From NCBI GenBank assembly GCA_027306715.1, contig DAHUZG010000267.1:1-13458 (forward strand): DNA of 13,458 nucleotides, written 5' to 3'. A program made the position numbers and the translations under genes. Of this stretch, positions 1 to 6,149 are shown in pieces; the first letter of the stretch is position 1, and every line of letters starts with the position of its first letter. This DNA comes from Acidimicrobiaceae bacterium. GTDB taxonomy: Bacteria; Actinomycetota; Acidimicrobiia; Acidimicrobiales; Bog-793. The notes below the pieces were generated by a model. It worked only from the letters and a program-made list of their open reading frames with translations. It had not been told where the DNA came from and did no database searches.

Positions 1-39
1 CTCGTTGGCCCATCGCCGATCCCCGCCCGCTCCTTCTTC

Positions 40-73
40 GTGGCCCTGTCGCTTCGGTGGCCCTGTCGCTTCG
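40..73. repeat. 17-bp tandem duplication, two copies
   Basis: The unit gtggccctgtcgcttcg occurs at 40-56 and again, identical, at 57-73. The bases after it (tggcac) begin like another copy and then diverge. It lies in non-coding DNA downstream of pncA, and no function is apparent. Confidence 0.9.
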
Positions 74-102
74 TGGCACTATCTATTCGATAGCCTACCG
101 AA

Positions 103-146
103 CGATCGGCGCCATCGCGCCGCCCCCGCCCCGGCGGCGCCGATCG
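103..146. repeat. 11-bp perfect inverted repeat, possible terminator or operator
   Basis: cgatcggcgcc at 103-113 pairs exactly with ggcgccgatcg at 136-146 across a 22-base C-rich loop. As RNA this is a strong stem. It lies 75-120 bases past the pncA stop in the minus direction and has no clear U tract after it, so a terminator role is only possible. A protein-binding palindrome for a gene left of the window is an equal alternative. Confidence 0.55.
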
Positions 147-182
147 CAGGCCGTGCCAGCCAGCCCCCTCCCGCCGATCAGT

Positions 183-205
183 CCGCCGGCAGGCCAGTCC
201 GGCGG
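183..205 (-). terminator. GC hairpin just past the pncA stop
   Basis: ccgccgg (183-189) and ccggcgg (199-205) form a 7-bp stem with a 9-base loop, starting about 15 bases after the pncA stop codon. There is no following T-rich run, so this could only be a weak intrinsic terminator or an RNA 3'-end stabiliser. Confidence 0.3.
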
Positions 206-220
206 GTCGCCGTCCCCGGC

Positions 221-814
221 TCAGCCGGTGAGCTCGACCCCGGCGGCGGCGAGCTCGCCGAGCGCCTCGGCCTCAGAGCCGGGGGCGACAGCGGCGCAAC
301 AGTCGAGGAGCACGACGCAGCGCCAGCCGAGAGCGGCGGCGTCGAGCGCCGTCGCCCGCACGCAGTAGTCGGTGGCGAGCCCGCAGACGGCAACCTCGCC
401 GACATCTCGCGCCGAGAGCCACTCGCCGAGCAGCACGGGCGGCTCTCTCCTCGTCACGGCCTCGAAGCCCGAGTACGCCGCCGCCCGCTGGCCCTTGTCG
501 AAGATGGCGGCGCCGGCCCGCTCGAGCGCGGGGCTGAGCGCCGGGTGGATCTCGGCTCCGGGCGTCCCCGCCAGGCAATGGTCGGGCCAGGTGGTCGCAT
601 AGTCCGGCGCCCGGCCGGTCGAGGAGGCGAAATGCGCTCCGGGCTCGACATGCCAGTCCCGGGTCGCCACGACGTGGTCGTAGGCGGTGGCCTCCGGCGA
701 CGCCAGCAGGTCGGCGATCCGGCGGGCGACCGCCGCCCCACCGGCGACGGCCAGGCTGCCGCCCTCGCAGAAGTCGTTCTGGACATCGACGACGACGAGC
801 GCCCGGCCGCTCAT
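221..814 (-). CDS. pncA: nicotinamidase (cysteine hydrolase family)
   Basis: The 197-residue protein is the usual size for bacterial PncA, which deamidates nicotinamide to nicotinate for NAD salvage in the cytoplasm. It opens with VVDVQNDF (catalytic Asp10), has FDKG (catalytic Lys108) and the hallmark GLATDYCV with nucleophile Cys151. Asp53 and His55 (RDWH), His61 and His79 (PDHC) match the metal site of actinobacterial PncA. The ATG at 814 overlaps the stop of the upstream S9 peptidase gene as ATGA, which fixes the start and implies translational coupling. An isochorismatase-like hydrolase of other specificity is the alternative, but the full D/K/C triad with the TDYCV context favours nicotinamidase. 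Homologues also activate pyrazinamide; whether this one does cannot be read from sequence. Confidence 0.93.
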   Translation of the reverse strand: MSGRALVVVDVQNDFCEGGSLAVAGGAAVARRIADLLASPEATAYDHVVATRDWHVEPGAHFASSTGRAPDYATTWPDHCLAGTPGAEIHPALSPALERAGAAIFDKGQRAAAYSGFEAVTRREPPVLLGEWLSARDVGEVAVCGLATDYCVRATALDAAALGWRCVVLLDCCAAVAPGSEAEALGELAAAGVELTG

Positions 815-2673
815 TCCTCGCACCTGCCTCCGAGGTGGCGGGCGAGGAAGCGCTCGGCGGCGGCGAAGAAGCGGAGCCGGTTCTCCGGCTTGGCGAAGCC
901 GTGGCCCTCGTCGGGAAAGAGCATGTACTCGTGATCGATGCCGGCGCGCTCGAGCGCCTCGACGATCTGGGTGGACTCCGAGACCTTCACCCGGGGGTCG
1001 TTGGCGCCCTGGGCGATGAGCAGCGGGATGCGGATCTCCGAGGCACGCGAGAGCGGTGAGCGCTGCCAGAGCATCTCGGAGTCCGTGGCGGGGTCGCCGA
1101 CGCGGCGGTGGAACTGGGCGACAAGGGGCGCCCAGTAGGGCGGGATCGTCTCGATCAAGGTGAGCAGGTTGGCGGGACCGACGATGTCGACGGCGCAGCA
1201 GAACACCTCGGGGGTGAACGCCGCACCGACGAGAGCGGCGTAGCCGCCGTAGGAGCCTCCGAAGATGGCGACGCGGTCGCCGTCGGCCCACCCCGCGGCG
1301 ACGGCATGGGAGACGGTGTCGACGAGGTCGTCCTGCATCTTGGCCCCCCACTGCTTGTCGCCGGCGTTGAGGAAGGCCTTGCCGTAGCCGGTCGAGCCGC
1401 GGTAGTTGACCTGGAGGCAGAGATAGCCGCGGTTGGCCATCCATTGCGCCATCGGGTCGAGCCCCCAGGAGTCGCGCGCCCACGGGCCGCCGTGGACGAG
1501 CAGGACCGCCGGGTGGCCGGGCCTCCCCGAGCCGGGCGGGGCCGAGCCGGGCGGAAAGGTGGCGTAGCCGTGCAGGACGAGCCCGTCGCGAGCGGCGAAG
1601 GAGAAGGGCTCCATCTTGGCCAGCTGGTATGAAGCGAGCGCCGGCTTGTGCTCGAAGAGGAACGACGCCTTCCTCGCCGGGCGGTCATAGGAGTAGTAGC
1701 GCAGCGGCGCGTCGTCGTGGGTGAAGCCGACGAGCCAGGTCGAATCGCCGTCGTCACCGCCGAGAAACATTGGGTCCCCCGCCTCGACGGCCCGCACCCT
1801 CTCGAGGTCGCCGGCGACGGCGTCGTCGAGGGCGACGTACTCCAAGCGGTCGCGGGCGAGCACGGCGAGCTGAGGCGCCTCGCTCACGGGATGCAGCCGG
1901 ACGGCGACGACGTCCGCCTCGGGGTCAGAGGCGAGCACCTCGAGGCCGCTCGCGTCGAGGGCGAGGCGCACGAGCCGCGTCGCCTCGGCACCGACGGAGC
2001 TGAGCAGCAGCAAGGAGTGCTCGTCGATGGCGACGAGACCGATCGACAGGGCGTCGTCCGCCGGCGCCTCGTGGATCGGGCGCCAGTCCCCGCCGGCGCC
2101 GTCACGGACGACGACCACCATCGCACCGTCGGGCTGCGGCGCGACCGCCGCCCGGACGACGAGCGAGGAGTCGGCGAGCCAGTCGACGAAGCCGGGGTTC
2201 TCGAGCTCCTTGTCGAGCACCCCGCTGGCGAGATCGAGGCGGTAGACGTCGTGCAGCTCCGGGTTGTCGCGGTTGAGCCCGACGAGGATCGAGCCGGGGA
2301 CGCTCGGGTGCGCGGCGATGATCTGGGCCTGCACGCCCTCGAGAGGCGTGAGGTCACGCCGCGCCATCGTCTCGAGATCGACGTCGTAGAGCCGCCAGTT
2401 CTCGTCGCCGCCGCGGTCCTGCAGGTAGATCAGCCGGCCGCCGGCAGGTGCCCAGGTAAAGACATGGATCCCCCGCTCGCGGTCATCGGTCACCACCCGG
2501 GCGGCAGCGAGGTCGACCCCGCCCGGTCCGCCCGTCCCGACGGCTGTCACCCAGAGGTTGAGCACGCCGTCGTGCGGGGCGATCCAGGCGAGCGAGCGCC
2601 CGTCAGGGGCGAGCGCCGGGCCGATCCGCTCGGGATTGCCGAACAGCACCTGGCGCGGGATCAGCTCGACCAT
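811..2673 (-). CDS. S9 family peptidase (prolyl oligopeptidase / acylaminoacyl-peptidase type)
   Basis: This 620-residue protein has the two-domain S9 layout. Residues about 1-355 form an N-terminal beta-propeller of TolB/WD40-like repeats (APDGRSLAW near the start). The rest is an alpha/beta hydrolase domain with the HGGP oxyanion motif (394-397), GGSYGG carrying nucleophile Ser474, Asp559 in GANDPRV and His591 in DEGHGF. The triad is complete. No signal peptide is seen, so a cytoplasmic role in cleaving oligopeptides or N-acyl amino acids is expected. I chose ATG 2673, giving MVELIPRQ, which fits the family's usual N-terminus; an in-frame GTG at 2679 would add two residues. No clear Shine-Dalgarno precedes either. 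Its stop overlaps the pncA start by 4 bases, so the two are probably co-translated, although no shared pathway is obvious. Confidence 0.92.
   Translation of the reverse strand: MVELIPRQVLFGNPERIGPALAPDGRSLAWIAPHDGVLNLWVTAVGTGGPGGVDLAAARVVTDDRERGIHVFTWAPAGGRLIYLQDRGGDENWRLYDVDLETMARRDLTPLEGVQAQIIAAHPSVPGSILVGLNRDNPELHDVYRLDLASGVLDKELENPGFVDWLADSSLVVRAAVAPQPDGAMVVVVRDGAGGDWRPIHEAPADDALSIGLVAIDEHSLLLLSSVGAEATRLVRLALDASGLEVLASDPEADVVAVRLHPVSEAPQLAVLARDRLEYVALDDAVAGDLERVRAVEAGDPMFLGGDDGDSTWLVGFTHDDAPLRYYSYDRPARKASFLFEHKPALASYQLAKMEPFSFAARDGLVLHGYATFPPGSAPPGSGRPGHPAVLLVHGGPWARDSWGLDPMAQWMANRGYLCLQVNYRGSTGYGKAFLNAGDKQWGAKMQDDLVDTVSHAVAAGWADGDRVAIFGGSYGGYAALVGAAFTPEVFCCAVDIVGPANLLTLIETIPPYWAPLVAQFHRRVGDPATDSEMLWQRSPLSRASEIRIPLLIAQGANDPRVKVSESTQIVEALERAGIDHEYMLFPDEGHGFAKPENRLRFFAAAERFLARHLGGRCEE
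1526..1555. repeat. 15-bp in-frame tandem duplication inside the S9 peptidase gene
   Basis: Two 15-base units at 1526-1540 and 1541-1555 match at 13 of 15 positions. On the minus strand they encode a repeated Pro-Gly-Ser pentapeptide (PPGSAPPGSGRPG) just before the HGGP segment. It lengthens a surface loop without breaking the frame. Confidence 0.8.
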
Positions 2674-2943
2674 CTCCACGTTCTACCCGCCGGGCACGGC
2701 CTCCGCCCGGCCGCCACCCGGCGGCCGCCCGGAGGCAGTCCCCCCGCCGCGCCACCAGGTCGGACCCATCTCCCGTGAGCTGCGTCACCTGAGCGCAAGG
2801 CTTCTCTGGTCAGCTGTCGCGGTCACCGGCCGGCGTCTCTCGAGCTGCCCGTCGGAGAGCCGGCGGCCGCCCGCCGGTGGTCTGCCCGCGGGCTTTACAG
2901 CCCGACAGCGGCGATCGCAGCCGACGAGGACGAGGAGCGCCAG
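2674..2943. promoter_or_regulatory. divergent intergenic region with two stem-loops
   Basis: This gap must hold the promoters of the S9-pncA pair (minus) and dedA (plus). No textbook -35/-10 pair stands out. Two hairpins lie close together on the dedA side: ccggcgg/ccgccgg with a 4-base loop at 2860-2877, and cgggct/agcccg with loop ttac at 2889-2904. A good Shine-Dalgarno (GAGGAG, 2932-2937) sits 6 bases before the dedA GTG. The hairpins could be part of the dedA 5' leader, but I recognise no riboswitch class. Confidence 0.45.
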
Positions 2944-3567
2944 GTGAACGTGGACCACCTCATCGCCACGACGGGGTACCCGATCCTCTTCGTCTTCGTC
3001 GGCTCGGAGAGCTTCGGCATCCCGCTGCCCGGAGAGACGGCGCTGATCGCCGCCGGGGCGTACGCCGGCTCGACCGGGAAGCTCTCGCCGTGGGTGATCT
3101 TCGTGGTCGCCGCCACAGCCGCGGTGAGCGGCGACAACATCGGCTTCTTGATCGGCGACAAGGGCGGCTACGCGCTCGCACGGCGCTTCGGGCCGAAGGT
3201 GCGCCTGAGCGAGCGGCGGCTCAAGGTCGCCCGCTACATCTTCGACGAGCACGGCGTGAAGGTCGTCTTCTTCGGCCGGTTCGTCGCGGTGCTCCGCGCC
3301 TACGCCGCCTTCCTCGCCGGCACGACCCGGATGGCCTGGTCGCGGTTCCTCCCCGCCAACGCCGCGGGCGGAGTGCTGTGGGCGGCGATCTACACCACGC
3401 TCGCCTACGAGGCCGGAAGCTGGATACGCCGCTTCTCCGGCACGATCGACGTCGTCCTTGGCGTCCTCGCTGTCGTCGTCACCGGCGGCGGGCTGCTTGT
3501 CGTGCGGAAGATGGCAGACCAGCTCTCCGAGAAGGCCGAGGCGCGCTTCCCCGGACCGCTGCGCTGA
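2944..3567 (+). CDS. DedA family membrane protein
   Basis: The 207-residue length and motif order are those of DedA/SNARE-associated inner-membrane proteins, linked in other bacteria to envelope integrity and lipid-carrier recycling. Visible landmarks are E22 with GIPLPGE (25-31), which carries the conserved acidic residue E31, the GDNIGFLIGDKGGY stretch (63-76), and FFGRFVAVLRAYAAFLAG (109-126) with conserved Arg112 and Arg118. Hydrophobic segments lie at about 10-20, 48-66, 137-157 and 167-188. The start is GTG, supported by GAGGAG six bases upstream. A plus-strand membrane protein of unknown function follows 105 bases later and may be co-transcribed. The substrate is not predictable. Confidence 0.9.
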   Translation: MNVDHLIATTGYPILFVFVGSESFGIPLPGETALIAAGAYAGSTGKLSPWVIFVVAATAAVSGDNIGFLIGDKGGYALARRFGPKVRLSERRLKVARYIFDEHGVKVVFFGRFVAVLRAYAAFLAGTTRMAWSRFLPANAAGGVLWAAIYTTLAYEAGSWIRRFSGTIDVVLGVLAVVVTGGGLLVVRKMADQLSEKAEARFPGPLR

Positions 3568-3573
3568 GCCTCA

Positions 3574-3602
3574 GGCGCCGGCGAGCGAGCCGGCCGGGCG
3601 CC
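3574..3602 (+). terminator. GC-rich hairpin after dedA
   Basis: ggcgccgg (3574-3581) can pair with ccgggcgcc (3594-3602) with one bulged base, starting 7 bases past the dedA stop. No U tract follows, so termination is uncertain; it may instead mark partial attenuation before the next gene. Confidence 0.25.
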
Positions 3603-3646
3603 GCCGCGGCCGCCCCGCCGGCTGGCAGACTGCTCGGACGCGCGAG

Positions 3647-3672
3647 CGGGGAGGCGAGACGGGGAGGCGAGC
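3647..3672 (+). repeat. 13-bp tandem duplication that doubles the ribosome binding site
   Basis: cggggaggcgaga (3647-3659) is followed directly by cggggaggcgagc (3660-3672), 12 of 13 identical. Each copy carries GGGGAGG, a strong Shine-Dalgarno core. The second copy ends immediately before the GTG start at 3673, placing its core 5-7 bases upstream. The first copy is too far away to initiate at that GTG but could act as a standby site. Confidence 0.85.
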
Positions 3673-4290
3673 GTGAAGGGCAAGGTGTGGCTCATCCTCG
3701 GTGCGCTGGGCGGCATCGCCATCGGCCTCGGCAAGCTCCCCTACCTCGCCGGTGCTGCCGGCTCGCTCGCCGACACCGCCCAGCGCAGCGTCGGCACCGG
3801 TGGGCTCACCCTCATCCACGACGCCGCTGCGCACGGGGCGCCGCGGCGCCTGGTCGATGCGCTGACGGCGGTGATCGGCGTGCTCGTCCCCGGGCTGACG
3901 GCGATGCTGCTCGTGCTGGCCGCCCGGCTCGGCCTCTCGCTGCGCTTTGCCATCTCGGCGATCTTCGTCGTGCTCGGCGGGGTCGCCTTCGTCTACCTCC
4001 CGCACGGCAAGGCGGCGGGGGTGGCGGTGCTCGCCCTTGCCGCTGCCGGCGTCGCCGCCGTCGCCACCGGGCCGCTCGTCGCCACCCCCCTCGCCGCCCT
4101 CGCCGCCCTCATCGCGACCACCTACCTGCCGCGCCTTGTCGCCGGCGGCACGAAGCTGGCGGTGGCGCCGACCTCGTTGCTGCACGAGGCGCTCTTCTCC
4201 GGGCCCGGCACACCGGTGGGGCTGCGGGTCGTCGTGCTGGTAGTCGCCGCGCTGCCCTTTGCCGCGGCGGCGCGGCTCGTCCTCAACTGA
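3673..4290 (+). CDS. polytopic membrane protein of unknown function
   Basis: I do not recognise this 205-residue protein. It is strongly Ala/Leu/Val/Gly-rich with hydrophobic segments at about 4-20, 62-84, 91-109, 114-133, 134-152 and 183-203, so five or six membrane spans are likely. Residues 21-61 are a more polar loop after the first span, and 153-182 form another polar stretch between the last two. No catalytic or transport motif is visible. The GTG start is well supported by a GGGGAGG Shine-Dalgarno that is tandemly duplicated. It follows dedA on the same strand by 105 bases and converges on the nitroreductase gene, so dedA is its only plausible operon partner. Codon use is typical of its neighbours. 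Confidence 0.82.
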   Translation: MKGKVWLILGALGGIAIGLGKLPYLAGAAGSLADTAQRSVGTGGLTLIHDAAAHGAPRRLVDALTAVIGVLVPGLTAMLLVLAARLGLSLRFAISAIFVVLGGVAFVYLPHGKAAGVAVLALAAAGVAAVATGPLVATPLAALAALIATTYLPRLVAGGTKLAVAPTSLLHEALFSGPGTPVGLRVVVLVVAALPFAAAARLVLN

Positions 4291-4374
4291 CCGCCCGCGC
4301 TGCGAGACGATCGAGGAAGACCCGGCGCTCGAAGCCGTCAGCCGCCTCGTCGAGCAGCTCCGTCATCGGACCGG

Positions 4375-4386
4375 CCCGGCGCCGGG
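4375..4386. terminator. 12-bp palindrome between convergent genes
   Basis: cccggcgccggg is a perfect palindrome 3 bases beyond the nitroreductase stop and about 85 bases beyond the unknown membrane protein's stop. It has no loop of its own and no T tract, so a shared bidirectional terminator is only a weak suggestion. The rest of the 98-base gap shows nothing. Confidence 0.2.
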
Positions 4387-4388
4387 GC

Positions 4389-4991
4389 TCAGTAGCGGCC
4401 GCGGTGCGCGGCCTGCTCGACACTGCGCCGGCCCCGCCTGAGCGACGGCGAGGGACGGTCGGGCGCGGGGTGGCCGATGGCGAGCGCCCCGATCGGCATC
4501 AGCTGCTCAGGCACCCCGAAGCTTTCACGGAAAGCGGGGATCTGCTCCGGCGGGATGCCGAAGAAGCAGGCGCCGAGGCCGGAGTCGACGACGGTGAGCA
4601 GCATGAGAAGCGCAGCGAAACCCGTGTCGATGTGCCAGTAGGGCACCGGCCAGCGCGCCTCGTCGCGGTCGGTCCAGCCCTTGTCGGCCTCGGCATAACG
4701 GTCGAGGTAGGCCTCCCGGTCCGAGAGCGGCACGATGATCAGCGGGGCGCGGCGCAGACCCGTGAGCCACGAGTCCTCCTCGGCCTGCCCGGGCGGCGTC
4801 GCCGCCAGCCAGAAGCGCTCGCGCTCGTCCCCGGTCTCACAGACGAGGAGCTCGAAGCCCTGGGAGAAGCCGGCGGACGGCGCCCGCAGGGCATTGGCGA
4901 GGATCAGCTCACGGATCTCGGGATCGACCCGGCGGTCAGGCTCGAAGTTCCGCACCATCCGCCGGCGCCGGAGGACCTGCTGCAGCTCCAT
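4389..4991 (-). CDS. nitroreductase family FMN-dependent oxidoreductase
   Basis: The 200-residue protein shows the nitroreductase fold signatures. A basic N-terminal stretch RRRRMVRNF (8-16) and the APSAGFSQG loop (37-45) are typical FMN-phosphate and isoalloxazine contacts. The central helix IDTGFAALLMLLTVVDSGLGACFFG (121-145) and the terminal MPIGALAIGHPA strand (165-176) complete the fold. The family reduces nitroaromatics, quinones or flavin-type substrates with NAD(P)H; the true substrate is unknown. The ATG at 4991 lies 40 bases past the sufC stop on the same strand, so it is probably the last gene of the suf transcript, where many actinobacteria instead carry sufS and sufU. No strong Shine-Dalgarno is near the start, but an upstream extension would run into the gap after sufC. 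Confidence 0.88.
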   Translation of the reverse strand: MELQQVLRRRRMVRNFEPDRRVDPEIRELILANALRAPSAGFSQGFELLVCETGDERERFWLAATPPGQAEEDSWLTGLRRAPLIIVPLSDREAYLDRYAEADKGWTDRDEARWPVPYWHIDTGFAALLMLLTVVDSGLGACFFGIPPEQIPAFRESFGVPEQLMPIGALAIGHPAPDRPSPSLRRGRRSVEQAAHRGRY

Positions 4992-5031
4992 CGGGCCATC
5001 ATGGCCTCTCCGGCGACGAGGAGCGCCCGGC

Positions 5032-5820
5032 TCAGGTGCTGAGCGGCGACTCGCTGCCGGGTGGCTGGTGCTCGCCGTAGCCGGTGCGCTCGAGCTGCTC
5101 GGCGAGCTCGGCGCCGCCGCTCTCGACGATCCGCCCGTCGACAAGGACGTGGACGACGTCGGGAAGCAGATGCTCGAGCAGGCGGCGGTAATGGGTGATG
5201 ACGAGGACGCCGAGCGGCTCGCGGCGCCCCTCCCCCTCAGCGGCGGCACCGGGCCGGGCGCCGGAGGCACCGCTGCCGATCTCGTCGGCCACCCGGCGGG
5301 CGACGGCCCGCACGGCGTCGACGTCGAGCCCGGAGTCGAGCTCGTCGAGAACGGCGATCCGCGGGCGCAGCATCGCCAGCTGGAGCGTCTCGAGCCGCTT
5401 GCGCTCGCCGCCCGAGGCGTCGACGTTGAGCCCGCGCTCGAGCAGCGCCGTCGGGACCCCGATGCGGGCGGCCTCGACCGCCATCTGCCCGGCGCGTGCA
5501 CCGATCCCCGCCTCGGCGAGCACCGCTGCGAGCGGCACGCCGGGAACCTCGGTCGGGTCCTGCGGGGCGAGGAACAGCCCCGCCCGAGCCCGCTCGTAGG
5601 TCGAGAGCCCGAGCAGCTCGACGCCGTCGATGCTCGCCGACCCCTCGATCGCGGTGTAGCCGGGGCGGCCCATCAGCACGTTGCCGAGCGTGCTCTTGCC
5701 GGCGCCGTTCGGCCCCATCACGGCATGCACCTCGCCGCTTCGCACCTCGAGGTCGATCCCGCGAAGGACCTCGCGCCCGGCGACCGAGGCGCGAAGCCCG
5801 CGGATCGAGAGCACGCTCAC
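5032..5820 (-). CDS. sufC: Fe-S cluster assembly ATPase SufC
   Basis: This 262-residue ABC-type ATPase energises the SufBCD scaffold in the cytoplasm. Walker A is GPNGAGKST (36-44), the Q-loop is APQDP (Gln87), the signature is ASGGERKR (135-142), Walker B plus D-loop is AVLDELDSGLDVDA (156-169, catalytic Glu160), and the H-loop is ITHYRRLL with His210. The ELDSGLDVDA and THY contexts are specific to SufC rather than transport ATPases. The GTG at 5820 overlaps the Rieske stop as GTGA, fixing the start; the frame upstream of it is a shadow of the Rieske gene. Odd point: residues about 183-203, between D-loop and H-loop, form a Gly/Ala/Glu-rich insert not expected in SufC. Confidence 0.96.
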   Translation of the reverse strand: MSVLSIRGLRASVAGREVLRGIDLEVRSGEVHAVMGPNGAGKSTLGNVLMGRPGYTAIEGSASIDGVELLGLSTYERARAGLFLAPQDPTEVPGVPLAAVLAEAGIGARAGQMAVEAARIGVPTALLERGLNVDASGGERKRLETLQLAMLRPRIAVLDELDSGLDVDAVRAVARRVADEIGSGASGARPGAAAEGEGRREPLGVLVITHYRRLLEHLLPDVVHVLVDGRIVESGGAELAEQLERTGYGEHQPPGSESPLST

Positions 5821-6149
5821 GAGAGCTCCACGACGACGTCGTCGCCGACGATCTCGACGTGATGGACGGCGACAGGCTGGGTCGCCGGGAAGGTGAGCGG
5901 CTCGCCGGTCTCGAGCGAGAACAGGCTCCCGTGCTTGAAGCACTCGATCTCGCAGGTCTCGGCATCGACGGTTCCCTCGGCGAGGGAGTAGTCCTCGTGG
6001 CTGCAGGTGTCGTCGATGGCGCGCACGCCGGAGCTGCAGCGGACGACACAGATCGCCCGGCCTGCGATCTCGACGCGAAGCGCCACGCCGGGCGCGAGCT
6101 CGTCGGCCCGGCAGACGACGTGGCGCAGGCCGGTCGGGCCTCCGCTCAT
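5817..6149 (-). CDS. Rieske [2Fe-2S] ferredoxin of the suf cluster
   Basis: The 110-residue single-domain protein has the Rieske cluster motif CSHEDYSL (Cys49, His51) and ECFKHGSLF (Cys70, His73), the two-Cys two-His ligand set. It lacks a signal peptide or membrane anchor, so it resembles soluble Rieske ferredoxins of oxygenase and NirD type. It sits between sufD and sufC, overlapping both by 4 bases (ATGA with sufD, GTGA with sufC). The same placement is known from actinobacterial suf operons such as those of Streptomyces, where its exact role is not settled. It could supply electrons during cluster assembly or be a reporter client of it; both are inference. Confidence 0.93.
   Translation of the reverse strand: MSGGPTGLRHVVCRADELAPGVALRVEIAGRAICVVRCSSGVRAIDDTCSHEDYSLAEGTVDAETCEIECFKHGSLFSLETGEPLTFPATQPVAVHHVEIVGDDVVVELS

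Larger units (their letters stand above)
1..220. other. non-coding region downstream of pncA
   Basis: No convincing coding frame is seen here on either strand; the frames that stay open are low-complexity Pro/Ala/Arg/Ser translations. The stretch holds a 17-bp tandem duplication, an 11-bp perfect inverted repeat and a GC hairpin just past the pncA stop, each listed separately. The gene further left is outside the window. Confidence 0.6.

Noticed and set aside
2877..5042. 721-codon plus-strand open frame spanning dedA, the unknown membrane protein and the nitroreductase
   Set aside because: Arg/Ala/Pro-rich shadow frame crossing several real genes on both strands.
5821..5943. SufC extended upstream to 5943
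   Set aside because: The extension overlaps the Rieske gene in another frame; the GTGA overlap at 5817-5820 gives a standard SufC N-terminus.
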